In this document: positions 1 to 8,056 of the stretch, piece by piece
Numbering within the stretch: position 1 is the stretch's first letter
How the letters are laid out: each line of letters starts with the position of its first letter
DNA from: JBEDUK01 sp963781595
Lineage (GTDB): Bacteria; Actinomycetota; UBA4738
NCBI GenBank assembly: GCA_963781595.1
Contig: CAWAGG010000006.1
Location: forward strand, 310,001 to 374,000
Direction: 5' to 3'
Length of the DNA stretch: 64,000 nt
Notes under the pieces: generated by a model
Seen by the model: only the letters and a program-made list of their open reading frames with translations
Told to the model about the DNA's origin: nothing
Databases searched by the model: none
Translations under genes and position numbers: made by a program

Positions 1-180
1 TCGGAGGATGCAGCGCGTTGGCATGAGGGGCCCTTCGGCGGCCTCGACGACCTCGAGCATCGAGATCGCCTCGGGAGGTCCCGACAAGCGGTAGCCGCCG
101 CCGGGTCCGGCCTTGGACATCGCCAGGCCGGCGCGCGTCAGGAGCCCCAGGACCTCGCGAACGAGGACGGCGTCGGTCAC
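1..180 (-). pseudogene. Rrf2-family transcriptional regulator, internal fragment
   Basis: The minus strand reads through a winged-helix segment typical of Rrf2 regulators: VLGLLTRAGLAMSKAG, then GPGGGYRL, then ISMLEVVEAAEGPL. These match the recognition helix, the glycine-rich wing and the start of the linker helix. Rrf2 proteins such as IscR and NsrR are small DNA-binding regulators, often sensing through an Fe-S cluster. The C-terminus runs off the window edge. The first ~45 residues expected upstream (rightwards) are absent, because at about 180 the sequence changes into an unrelated cupredoxin on the other strand. The family call rests on the wing motif. The loss of the N-terminus is seen directly; its cause (deletion or misjoin) is inference. 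Confidence 0.6.
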
Positions 181-352
181 GACTTCACGATCGACGCGCT
201 CGGGATCAAGCTGACGGTGTCCGAACGCGACCACGACCTACACCTTCGAGGTCGTGAAGCCGGGACCGTACGCGTTCTACTGCTCGATCCCGGGGCACGC
301 GGACGCAGGGATGAAGGGCACCGTGACGGTGCTGCCGGGGATGGCCCACTGA
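178..352 (+). pseudogene. Cupredoxin (plastocyanin-like) C-terminal fragment
   Basis: The C-terminal half of a small blue copper protein. A strand reading HDFTIDALGIKLTVS is followed, one frame over, by TTYTFEVVKPGPYAFYCSIPGH and the terminal strand MKGTVTVLPGMAH before the stop. The Y-C-S-I-P-G-H-x4-G-M segment carries the Cys, His and Met copper ligands of the type 1 site. A one-base insertion near 218-222 separates the two frames. The signal peptide and first half are missing, because the sequence to the left is an Rrf2 gene on the opposite strand. Family: exported electron-transfer or copper proteins. Confidence 0.6.
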
Positions 353-392
353 CCGCGGCGGCGGCGGGCCTGGTGGTAGCCTGCCTGGAGCG

Positions 393-2015
393 ATGGCCTC
401 CCGCGAAACGCGTCAAGACCTGCTGCTGGAGGCGGGTCTCGCGCTCTCATCCGAGCTCTCCCTCCCCGTCGTGCTCCAGCGCATCGTCGACCTCGCTCGG
501 ACGGTCACGGGGGCCCGCTACGGAGCGCTGGGCGTGCTGGCCCCGGACCGCCGGATCCAGGAGTTCGTCACGGTCGGTGTCGACGACGCGACCCGGAACG
601 CCATCGGCCACCACCCGACGGGGCGCGGGATCCTCGGGGTCTTGATCGAGGACGCGTCGCCGCTCCGGCTGGATGACATCTCGCGGGACCCTCGATCCGT
701 CGGCTTCCCCCCGAACCACCCGCCGATGACATCGTTCCTCGGCGCGCCGGTCAAGGCCCTCGGCCGGGTCTACGGCAACATCTACCTCACCGAGAAGCAG
801 GACGCCGACGCGTTCACCGACGAGGACGAAGCGGACCTCCTGGTCCTGGCGACGCAGGCTGGGGTCGCGGTGGCGAACGCGCACCTGTACGCGGAGTCGC
901 AGCGCCGCGGCCGGTGGCTCGCTGCGGTCACCGAGATCACCTCGGCCATCCTCGCAAGCGCGAAGCGCGATCATGTGCTCGCGGTCGCGGCGGCGCGCGC
1001 GCGCGAGCTGGTCGGCGCCGACGTCAGCGCCGTGGCTACGTTGGACGAGGACGGTACTGGCCTGCGGGTCATCGCCGCCGATGGTGATCGTGCGGAACGG
1101 CTGCTCCACGCCCGTCTCAGCTCCGACGACTCGCTGGCGGACACGATCATCCGATCCGGCGGCCACCTGATCGTCGCGGGGGAGGAGGACGGATCGGACC
1201 CGGTCGTCGAGGAGCACGTGGCGATCGCGCGTGGCGAGCCGGCGATCGTGGTGCCGCTCTCGGTCCGCGGCGAGGCGTTCGGCGCGCTGGCGGTGTCGAA
1301 CCGCCGACGGGGGATCGGGTTCGACGACGACGACGTTCGTCTCCTCACCTCCCTCGCCGAACAGGTTTCCGTGGCGCTCGAGTACACGCGCGTCCAGGAG
1401 GAGCTGAACCGGCTCGTCGTGATGGAGGACCGAGAACGGATCGCGAAGGAACTGCACGACGGCGCGATCCAGTCGCTGTTCGCGGTGGGAATGGGCCTCC
1501 AGGCGACGGCGATGCTCTCCGCCGACGACCAGATCGCGTCGCGGATCGAGGTGGCCGTCGCCGACCTGGACCGGGTGATCCGCGACCTCCGGAACTACAT
1601 CTTCGGCCTCCGGCCGGGCATCCTCGCCGACCGTCAGCTCGGTCAGGCGCTGCGCGACCTGGCCGACGACTTCGGCACGAAGAGCGGCGTCACCACCGTC
1701 GTCGACGTGGACGAGGGCGCGGCGGCCGAGCTCGCGTCCCGGGCCGGGGACCTCGTGCAGCTGATCCGCGAGGCGCTGTCGAACGTCGGGCGCCACGCCG
1801 GGGCGGCGACGTGCAGGGTCAGCCTCCGCCGAGAGGGCCGCGCCGCGGTGCTAGAGATCGACGACGACGGGGTGGGCTTCGACCCGGGAGCCGCGGCCGG
1901 CACGGGGAACGGGCTGGGCAACCTGCAGGACCGCGCGGGTGCGCTCGGGGGGACGCTCGCGATCGACAGCATCGCCGGCGAGGGCACCACGGTTCGCATC
2001 ACCCTGCCGCTGTAG
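393..2015 (+). CDS. GAF-GAF sensor histidine kinase (NarL/DevS class)
   Basis: A 540-residue cytoplasmic kinase with no membrane segment. Two GAF domains (about 20-165 and 185-335) precede a HisKA_3 dimerisation domain with the phospho-acceptor in ELHDG (about H355) and a C-terminal HATPase domain with DDDGVGFDPG and GNGLGNL boxes. This layout matches DevS/DosT-type kinases that phosphorylate NarL/LuxR regulators. The likely partner is the regulator at 3561-4220, separated by a CoA-transferase gene. Its ligand cannot be read from sequence; GAF domains of this class may bind heme, but that is not shown here. The ATG at 393 has only a poorly spaced GGAG; a TAGCCT box lies 10 nt upstream. Confidence 0.88.
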   Translation: MASRETRQDLLLEAGLALSSELSLPVVLQRIVDLARTVTGARYGALGVLAPDRRIQEFVTVGVDDATRNAIGHHPTGRGILGVLIEDASPLRLDDISRDPRSVGFPPNHPPMTSFLGAPVKALGRVYGNIYLTEKQDADAFTDEDEADLLVLATQAGVAVANAHLYAESQRRGRWLAAVTEITSAILASAKRDHVLAVAAARARELVGADVSAVATLDEDGTGLRVIAADGDRAERLLHARLSSDDSLADTIIRSGGHLIVAGEEDGSDPVVEEHVAIARGEPAIVVPLSVRGEAFGALAVSNRRRGIGFDDDDVRLLTSLAEQVSVALEYTRVQEELNRLVVMEDRERIAKELHDGAIQSLFAVGMGLQATAMLSADDQIASRIEVAVADLDRVIRDLRNYIFGLRPGILADRQLGQALRDLADDFGTKSGVTTVVDVDEGAAAELASRAGDLVQLIREALSNVGRHAGAATCRVSLRREGRAAVLEIDDDGVGFDPGAAAGTGNGLGNLQDRAGALGGTLAIDSIAGEGTTVRITLPL

Positions 2016-2214
2016 GCTCCGACACGCGGCGCGGCCGATGGTCAGGTAGCTTGACCATCTACGTCACGATCGCCGGCGTGTCCGCCATGACCCGCGATCG
2101 CGGTGTCGCGCCATGTCCCGACCGACCGGCCGGGCGTCCGGGACGAAGGCCCCCATCCCCTGGGGCCATCCGCCCCACCGGGTGCCCACCCGACCCGCTC
2201 CTACACTTGCGGTC

Positions 2215-3486
2215 GTGCGCACCGTCACCGCCGAAGAGGCTGTCGCCGGGATCCGCACGGGCCAGCGCCTGTACGTTCAGGCCGCGAGCGCCGTGCCGTC
2301 CGTCCTGCTCGATGCGCTGTGCGCCCGCGCCGACGAGCTCGAAGGCGTCCACGTCACGCACCTCCACATCGAAGGGCCCGGGCCGCACCTGGCGCCGGAG
2401 ATGCGGGGCCACTTCCATCACGAGGCGCTGTTCATCGGCCCGAACGCCCGAGCCGCGGTCAACGAGGGCCGCGCCGCGTACATCCCGGTGTTCCTCCACG
2501 ACGTGCCCGACCTGTTCCGAAGCAGACTCCTGCCCCTGGACGCGGTGCTGATCAACGTGTCCCCGCCGGACGCACACGGGTTCTGTTCGTTGGGAACCTC
2601 GGTCGAAGCGACGCCGGCGGCGGTGCAGGCAGCGCGAACCGTGATCGCGGAGATCAACGCGTCCATGCCTCGCACGCTCGGCGAGGCGTTCGTCCACGTC
2701 GACGAGATCGACCTGGGGGTCGAGGTCGACATCCCCCCGTACGTCCGAGCTCCCGATGAGGTCGGCGACGTCGAGCGGAAGATCGGGGAGTTCGTCGCGG
2801 ACCTGATCCCTGACGGGGCGACCCTGCAGATGGGCATCGGGGGCGTCCCATCGGCCGTCGCGATAGCCTTGCACGGCAAGCGGGACCTGGGGGTTCACTC
2901 CGAGATGTTCACCGACCCGGTCGTCGACCTGGTCGAAGCGGGCGTGATCACCGGCGCGCGGAAGGAGATCGACCCGGGGAAGATCGTCGCGACGTTCCTG
3001 ATGGGATCCCAGCGCCTGTACGACTTCGTGCACGACAACCCGATGGTCGAGATGCGCCCCGCCGACTACACGAACGACACGCACCTGCTCAGGCAGTTCG
3101 GCACGATGATCGCGATCAACTCCGCGATCGAGATCGACCTCACCGGCCAGGTGTGCGCGGATTCGATCGGCTGGCACCTGTTCTCGGGCGTCGGCGGTCA
3201 GATGGACTTCATCCGCGGCGCCGCCCTCTCGCCGAACGGCCAGGCGATCATCGCGCTGCCGTCCACCGGGCGCCACGGGACCACGTCGCGGATCGTGCCG
3301 GTCCTGCAGGAAGGCGCGGGCGTGGTCACGACGCGGGCGCACGTTCGGACCGTCGTGACCGAATGGGGGGTCGCTCAGCTCTACGGGGCCAGCATCCGCG
3401 ACCGCGCCCGCGAGCTGATCGCGATCGCGCACCCCGACTTCCGCCCGGAGCTGGAGCACCACGCCCGGCTCCGCCACTACCTGTGA
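2215..3486 (+). CDS. Acetyl-CoA hydrolase/transferase family (4-hydroxybutyrate CoA-transferase-like)
   Basis: A 423-residue member of the acetyl-CoA hydrolase/transferase family. It has both halves: an N-terminal domain (VQAASAVPSVLLDAL) and a C-terminal domain with MGIGGVPSAV and the segment GVHSEMFTD, whose glutamate forms the CoA-thioester intermediate. Members move CoA between acetate and another acid such as 4-hydroxybutyrate, butyrate or succinate; the acid here is unknown. A longer ORF exists, but I chose GTG 2215 because homology begins there and a TACACT -10 box ends 7 nt before it, the spacing of a leaderless transcript. The gene sits between a sensor kinase and a response regulator, so it may be co-regulated. 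Confidence 0.85.
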   Translation: MRTVTAEEAVAGIRTGQRLYVQAASAVPSVLLDALCARADELEGVHVTHLHIEGPGPHLAPEMRGHFHHEALFIGPNARAAVNEGRAAYIPVFLHDVPDLFRSRLLPLDAVLINVSPPDAHGFCSLGTSVEATPAAVQAARTVIAEINASMPRTLGEAFVHVDEIDLGVEVDIPPYVRAPDEVGDVERKIGEFVADLIPDGATLQMGIGGVPSAVAIALHGKRDLGVHSEMFTDPVVDLVEAGVITGARKEIDPGKIVATFLMGSQRLYDFVHDNPMVEMRPADYTNDTHLLRQFGTMIAINSAIEIDLTGQVCADSIGWHLFSGVGGQMDFIRGAALSPNGQAIIALPSTGRHGTTSRIVPVLQEGAGVVTTRAHVRTVVTEWGVAQLYGASIRDRARELIAIAHPDFRPELEHHARLRHYL

Positions 3487-3560
3487 CCGGCGCGGCGCCG
3501 CCACTTCCTGCTCGATCGCAAGGTCGACGTGCGCCCGTCGCGATGGGAAGATGGGCCATC

Positions 3561-4220
3561 GTGAGCGACTTCCCTCTCCGGGTGATGCTGGTCGACGACC
3601 ACGAGGTCGTGCGCAACGGCATCAAGGCATTGCTGCAGGCCACGGACGACATCGTCGTGACGGCCGAGGCGAGCTCGGTCCGCGAGGCGATCGAGGAGGC
3701 CGAGCGGACCCGGCCCGACGTGGTCGTGATGGACGTTCGCCTGATCGACGGCAGCGGGATCGAGGCGACCCGCGACATCAGGGCGAAGCGCCCCCAGACG
3801 GCGGTCCTGATGCTCACGTCGTTCGCGGACGACGAAGCCCTGTTCGCCTCGATCATGGCCGGCGCATCCGGCTACGTCCTGAAGCAGATCAAGAGCGCCG
3901 AGCTGGTCCGGGCGATCCGGGCCGTCGGCGCGGGCCAGAGCCTGCTGGATCCCGCTGTGACGAAGAACGTCCTGGACCGCCTCCGCAGGGGCAAGCACCT
4001 GATGCAGGACGAAAAGCTCGCGCGACTGTCGCCCCAGGAGGAGCGGATCCTCACGCTCGTCGCGGAGGGGCGGACGAACAAGCAGATCGGCGAGGAGCTC
4101 CACCTCGCGGAGAAGACGGTCAAGAACTACGTGTCGAGCATCCTGTCGAAGCTGGAGGTCGCGCGGCGTGCCGAAGCCGCTGCGTACCTGGCTCGGCACA
4201 CCACCATGCCCGGCGCCTGA
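3561..4220 (+). CDS. NarL/LuxR-family response regulator
   Basis: A 219-residue two-domain regulator. The receiver domain starts at VMLVDDHEVVRNG, with the phospho-acceptor Asp in VVVMDVRL (about D58) and the conserved Lys in VLKQIKSAEL. The C-terminal LuxR helix-turn-helix runs from LSPQEERILTLVAEG through NKQIGEELHLAEKTVKNYVS. This type pairs with HisKA_3 kinases such as the GAF kinase at 393-2015. GTG 3561 is preferred for its GGGAAG upstream and the usual length of the family; ATG 3543 in the same frame is the alternative. The partnership is inferred from proximity and matching class. Confidence 0.88.
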   Translation: MSDFPLRVMLVDDHEVVRNGIKALLQATDDIVVTAEASSVREAIEEAERTRPDVVVMDVRLIDGSGIEATRDIRAKRPQTAVLMLTSFADDEALFASIMAGASGYVLKQIKSAELVRAIRAVGAGQSLLDPAVTKNVLDRLRRGKHLMQDEKLARLSPQEERILTLVAEGRTNKQIGEELHLAEKTVKNYVSSILSKLEVARRAEAAAYLARHTTMPGA

Positions 4221-4355
4221 ACCGTTCCGCACACCCCGCCGTTCCCAGGCTGAAGGTCCTACCCAGGCCGGGTCCACAGGCCTAAGTGACACCGACCGAT
4301 CCGTTCGATGCTGCTATGCAACACGGAGGGAACCGATCCGGAAGGAGGGATCGAG

Positions 4356-4991
4356 ATGCAGCGGACGGAGGTCCAGACGGCGACGATCGAGGAGCCCAGG
4401 GCCGCTCGGTGGCTCTTCGCTTCGAAGGGTGCGGCGTGGATCTGGCTCGTCGCGAGGGTGTGGCTCGGCTGGCAGTGGTTCGTCGCCGGTTGGGACAAGA
4501 TCACTGGCACGACGGCAACCGGCTTCTTCAACTGGCACCTGCAGTTCGGCTTCACGGAGGACTCCTGGCTCCGCAACAGTGGCGCAGGGCTGAAGGGGTT
4601 CGCGGCCGGCGCGATCGCGGGCGCGCGGGGTGACCACCCGGTCGTCAGCTACGGCTGGTACGTGTCGTTCCTGAAGTGGATCGAGAACAGCGCGGCGCCG
4701 TGGCTCGCACCGATCATCGCGTTCGGCGAGCTGCTGATCGGAGTGGCTCTGATCCTCGGCCTGTTCGTCGGCATCGCCGCCTTCTTCGGGGTGTTGCTGA
4801 ACACGAGCTTCGGCCTGGCCGGCGTCGCTGGTGTGAACCCCTTGTTCATCGTGTTCGAGCTCTTCCTGATCCTTGCCTGGAGGAACGCGGGCTACTACGG
4901 CCTGGACCGGTACGTGCTTCCGGCCCTGGGCACCCCGTGGCAGCCGGGCAAGGTGTTCCAGCACGACAAGGCAGTGCCTGCGGCGGCCTGA
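4356..4991 (+). CDS. DoxX/DoxD-like integral membrane protein
   Basis: A 211-residue polytopic membrane protein. An N-terminal WIWLVARVWLGWQWFVAGWDK segment is the classic opening of DoxX/TQO-small-subunit proteins, followed by at least three more hydrophobic helices (about 125-200). DoxX proteins occur with thiosulfate:quinone oxidoreductase or in thiol and redox-stress membrane complexes; no specific role can be read here. ATG 4356 follows a strong GGAAGGAGGG site; an in-frame ATG at 4308 lacks one. The gene stands alone and ends just before a strong hairpin terminator. Confidence 0.78.
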   Translation: MQRTEVQTATIEEPRAARWLFASKGAAWIWLVARVWLGWQWFVAGWDKITGTTATGFFNWHLQFGFTEDSWLRNSGAGLKGFAAGAIAGARGDHPVVSYGWYVSFLKWIENSAAPWLAPIIAFGELLIGVALILGLFVGIAAFFGVLLNTSFGLAGVAGVNPLFIVFELFLILAWRNAGYYGLDRYVLPALGTPWQPGKVFQHDKAVPAAA

Positions 4992-5012
4992 ACCCCCTCG
5001 GGCCACCTCACC

Positions 5013-5044
5013 GAGAACCGCCGGCCGATCGGCCGGCGGTTCTC
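5013..5044 (+). terminator. Perfect-palindrome terminator after the DoxX gene
   Basis: A 32-bp perfect palindrome (GAGAACCGCCGGCCGA and its complement) begins 21 nt after the stop codon and is followed by TTCCGTT. The long GC stem fits an intrinsic terminator, although the T-run is weak, as in many high-GC genomes. Confidence 0.7.
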
Positions 5045-5109
5045 TTCCGTTCGGAGCATCGGCCCAAGCGTTCCGGGCGCCGGCGGCCCGCCCTGCAGAG
5101 AGGGGGTCC

Positions 5110-5125
5110 ATCGACCCTCATCGAT
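5110..5125. promoter_or_regulatory. Probable ArsR operator upstream of the acr3 transcript
   Basis: The site ATCGACCCTCATCGAT is an inverted repeat ATCGA-N6-TCGAT. The same 15-bp core, inverted, occurs at 21778-21793 in the arsenic island, and the same half-site spacing occurs there twice more. It lies about 80 bp before the first small ORF of the acr3 group. ArsR-family repressors bind such short dyads, and release on arsenite is known for the family. Control of this operon by the ArsR at 21911 is inference. Confidence 0.5.
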
Positions 5126-5204
5126 ATGAGGGGTCGAGGTGGACACTTGCCCCGAAGAAGCGGGAACCCCCGGCTGATCGGGCCGGCGTTGGAGGGAGGA
5201 GACG

Positions 5205-5381
5205 ATGCGGACGCACGAGGAACTGCTTCCCGCGTACGAGGACCTGTCGCACATGGTCCGACGCATCGTTCGAGAGGAGCTTCGGCCGGTGCTCGAAGAG
5301 CTGCAGGCCATGCGCGAAGGGAACGATCGGGCGGCACGCGACGGTCTCGCCGACGCTCCGCCCCAGCGGAGGGACGTATGA
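5205..5381 (+). CDS. Small charged protein (58 aa), first ORF before acr3
   Basis: A 58-residue ORF preceded by a very strong ribosome binding site (GGAGGGAGGAGACG-ATG). The product is rich in Glu and Arg and should be mostly helical (RRIVREELRPVLEELQAMRE), so a short coiled coil is likely. No family is recognised. Its stop overlaps the next ORF's start by 4 bp (ATGA), and that ORF overlaps acr3 in the same way, so the three are probably translationally coupled. Confidence 0.5.
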   Translation: MRTHEELLPAYEDLSHMVRRIVREELRPVLEELQAMREGNDRAARDGLADAPPQRRDV

Positions 5382-5557
5382 ACGAGGCGCCCGCCGAACG
5401 GTTCGAACGACCCCCACCTGACAGCGAATGGAGTTGTCGTGCACTGCTACGGCCGCGCGATACCCCGATCGATCACCCGATGAAGAGCCGCTCCCAACCG
5501 GTGTGTTCGATCGGAGGCGTGGCCTCTAGCACCGATCCGGAAGGCGCATTGACGTGA
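5378..5557 (+). CDS. Small unknown ORF (59 aa) coupled to acr3
   Basis: A 59-codon ORF that begins with ATGA overlapping the previous stop and ends with GTGA overlapping the acr3 start. No domain, signal peptide or membrane segment is visible; it has two cysteines (one in EWSCRALL, one in QPVCSIGG). The double 4-bp overlaps are the only support, so it may be a spacer that is merely open. If translated, it would couple acr3 translation to the upstream small protein. Confidence 0.3.
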   Translation: MNEAPAERFERPPPDSEWSCRALLRPRDTPIDHPMKSRSQPVCSIGGVASSTDPEGALT

Positions 5558-6726
5558 GCCGCCTCACGGCCGGTGCGCCCGAAGCCCCGGTCCCGACGTC
5601 CGCGCAATACGAGCCCGCAGGCGATGCTGGGGTCGTCAGTCATCTCTCGACGTTGGACCGATTCCTTCCGCTGTGGATCGGGCTCGCCATGGCAGCGGGC
5701 CTCGTCCTCGGGACGCTGCTGCCGGGGACGAACGACGCCCTGGACCACCTACGTGTGGGAACCGTCTCGCTGCCGATCGCGATCGGTCTGCTGTTGATGA
5801 TGTATCCGGTCCTGGCGAAGGTCCGCTACGAGGACCTCGGGCGCGCGCGGCACGACGGCGTCGAGGATCGATCCTTCTTCGGTGTGTCCCTCTTCCTTTC
5901 GTGGGTCGTTGGACCGGTCCTCATGTTCGCGCTGGCTTGGCTGCTCCTCCCCGACCAGCCCGCGTATCGGACCGGCGTCATCATCGTCGGCCTCGCGCGT
6001 TGCATCGCGATGGTGCTGGTCTGGAACGATATCGCGCTCGGCGATCGCGACCGGGCGGCCGTTCTGGTGGTGTTCAACGCGATCTTCCAGGTCCTCGCGT
6101 ACTCGCTCCTGGGCTACTTCTACCTGACCGTGCTGCCCGGATGGTTGGGACTCGACACGCAAGGGTTCGAAGTGGGCATCTGGGAGGTCGGCCGCACGGT
6201 GCTGATCTTCCTGGGCATCCCGCTCACCGCTGGGTTCCTCACCCGGCGCTACCTCATCCGGAGACGTGGCCGCGAATGGTACGAGGGCCGCTTCGTACCT
6301 CGGATAAGCCCGATCACCCTCTACGGTCTACTGTTCACCGTCGTCGTGCTGTTCGCGATCCAGGGTAAGGAGATCACCTCCCAGCCGCTCGATGTCGCGA
6401 GCATCGCGCTCCCGCTCCTCGCGTACTTCGCCATCATGTGGATCGCCGGGTTCGGCTCTGGCCGCTTGATGCGGCTGCCCTACGCCCAAACCGCGAGCAT
6501 GGCGTTCACGGTGGCCAGCAACGACTTCGAGCTCGCGATCGCCGTTGCGGTCGGCGTGTTCGGTGCCGCGTCGGGAGAAGCGCTGGCAGGGGTCGTTGGC
6601 CCACTGATCGAGGTCCCCGTCCTGGTCGGTCTCGTCTACGTGGCCCTGTGGCTGAGGCGAAGGCTCCGCTGGCCGCCTGCCGCGCGACAGATCCCCGCAG
6701 CGGGCACGATGCGCGACCGTACGTGA
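5554..6726 (+). CDS. acr3: Acr3-family arsenite efflux permease
   Basis: A 390-residue membrane protein of the ACR3 (BASS superfamily) arsenite exporters, with about ten hydrophobic helices. The conserved motif GLARCIAMVLVWN carries the essential cysteine (C150), and PLIEVPVLVGLVYVALW carries the conserved glutamate (E353). Acr3 extrudes As(OH)3 using the membrane potential. GTG 5554 overlaps the preceding ORF (GTGA) and has GGAAGG upstream. An ATCGA-N6-TCGAT dyad about 430 bp upstream links it to the arsenic island at 18.4-23.1 kb. The N-terminal ~30 residues are an unusual hydrophilic extension. Confidence 0.93.
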   Translation: MSRLTAGAPEAPVPTSAQYEPAGDAGVVSHLSTLDRFLPLWIGLAMAAGLVLGTLLPGTNDALDHLRVGTVSLPIAIGLLLMMYPVLAKVRYEDLGRARHDGVEDRSFFGVSLFLSWVVGPVLMFALAWLLLPDQPAYRTGVIIVGLARCIAMVLVWNDIALGDRDRAAVLVVFNAIFQVLAYSLLGYFYLTVLPGWLGLDTQGFEVGIWEVGRTVLIFLGIPLTAGFLTRRYLIRRRGREWYEGRFVPRISPITLYGLLFTVVVLFAIQGKEITSQPLDVASIALPLLAYFAIMWIAGFGSGRLMRLPYAQTASMAFTVASNDFELAIAVAVGVFGAASGEALAGVVGPLIEVPVLVGLVYVALWLRRRLRWPPAARQIPAAGTMRDRT

Positions 6727-6894
6727 TGAGTTGCGGGGTATCAGGACCGATCCCTGGGCGAACTCGAGCATGAGATGGTCCCACCCGCCGAGGGACCTCC
6801 GGCATTGCCGTGAGGCGGTAACGAGCGAGAACGTATGAGCTGAGCCGGACGTGTCCGGTCGCGTCTCTCGGGCGGGGAGTGAAGGGAGGCTGAG

Positions 6895-7296
6895 ATGCAT
6901 CTCTCCTGGAGGGATGGTTTGGCCACCGTCTTCGTCGGCGTAGGAACGGGGCTCTACGTCCTCTGGCTGAGCGGGATCGAGGTCGCCGGACCCAGGGTGC
7001 TCGCGGGCGTGGTCCTCGGGCTGGGCGTCGCCGCGTCGGTGACCGCCGTCGTCTACGGCATCGGGGCTGGACTCTTGCGCGCCCCGAAGGTGTACCTGGC
7101 CGTGGCATCGTTGATCGGGCTCGCCGCACTCGTAGCCGGCCTGATCGCGCTGGTGGACGCCAACGAGGCGATGCTCGCGACCCTCGTGACCGCCACGGTC
7201 GTCCTGTGGCTGATGTCCACGGTGCGCCACGCGATCACCGCGGAGGCGCCCGGAGCCGTGCGCGCAACACCCGAGCCCCTCGGCAAGGCCGCGTAG
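6895..7296 (+). CDS. Small four-helix membrane protein, unknown
   Basis: A 133-residue protein with four hydrophobic segments (about 9-28, 35-58, 65-85 and 92-108) and a polar tail. ATG 6895 follows a good AGGGAGG site. No family is recognised. It sits between acr3 and the convergent phosphate regulator gene. The 168 bp before it contain only a short CCGGA hairpin and no other feature I can name. Confidence 0.65.
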   Translation: MHLSWRDGLATVFVGVGTGLYVLWLSGIEVAGPRVLAGVVLGLGVAASVTAVVYGIGAGLLRAPKVYLAVASLIGLAALVAGLIALVDANEAMLATLVTATVVLWLMSTVRHAITAEAPGAVRATPEPLGKAA

Positions 7297-7324
7297 ACGA
7301 GGAAGGCGCGCTCCGGCGTCGCCG

Positions 7325-8056
7325 TCAGCCGGACGGCTGCGGTTCGTCCAGGAACCGGTATCCGAGCCCCCGGACCGTGACCAGGTATTCGGGCCGATGC
7401 GGATCGCGTTCGATCTTCTGGCGGAGCCGCTTCACGTGCACGTCGAGCGTCTTCGTGTCGCCGAAGTAGTCCGAACCCCACACCTCCTCGATCAGGAAGT
7501 CGCGCGTCAGCATGCGGCCCTTCCGTAGCAGGAACGTCTCGAGGAGCTCGAACTCCTTCGGGGTCAACCCGATCGGTTCCTTCCGCACGCGCGCCTCGTG
7601 ACGGGCGATGTCGAGCTCCACCGGCCCGCCCGTGAGCACTTCGACCTCGGGCGGCTCGCTCACCATCCCGGCCCGTCGCAGGTGGGCACGGACGCGGGAG
7701 ACCAGCTCGCGCATCGAGAACGGCTTCGTCACGTAGTCGTCGGCGCCCAGCTCCAGGCCGGCGACCTTGTCGGCCTCGCCGTCCTTGGCCGTCAGCATGA
7801 TGATCGGCACGGTCGACTCGGAGCGAACGATCCGGCAGACGTCGAGCCCGGACAGCCGCGGCAGCATCAGGTCGAGCAGCACCAACGAGGGCGGCGACGA
7901 ACGGAACCGTTCGAGCGCCCGCTCGCCGTCGGCCGCGACCTCGACGTCGAACCCCTCCCGCTCGAGGACGAACTGGATGCTCTCCGCGAGGGGCGGTTCG
8001 TCCTCGACGACGAGGACGGCCGGGCGGCTATGGCCGTTCGGTCTCATGGCTCGCAT
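7325..8056 (-). CDS. OmpR/PhoB-family response regulator (phosphate type, RegX3/PhoP-like)
   Basis: About 243 residues. The receiver domain starts at AVLVVEDEPPLAESIQ, with phospho-acceptor D62 in LVLLDLMLP and the Lys in YVTKPFSMREL. A C-terminal winged helix (GLTPKEFELLETFLL... DVHVKRLRQKIE... VRGLGYRF) follows. It overlaps the end of phoU, downstream of the pst operon, so it is the probable phosphate-starvation regulator acting on the PHO box at 12631-12669. Its kinase is not adjacent; the PhoR/SenX3-like kinase at 23684-24940 is the best candidate (inference). The start may be ATG 8056 or ATG 8047. Confidence 0.9.
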   Translation of the reverse strand: MRAMRPNGHSRPAVLVVEDEPPLAESIQFVLEREGFDVEVAADGERALERFRSSPPSLVLLDLMLPRLSGLDVCRIVRSESTVPIIMLTAKDGEADKVAGLELGADDYVTKPFSMRELVSRVRAHLRRAGMVSEPPEVEVLTGGPVELDIARHEARVRKEPIGLTPKEFELLETFLLRKGRMLTRDFLIEEVWGSDYFGDTKTLDVHVKRLRQKIERDPHRPEYLVTVRGLGYRFLDEPQPSG

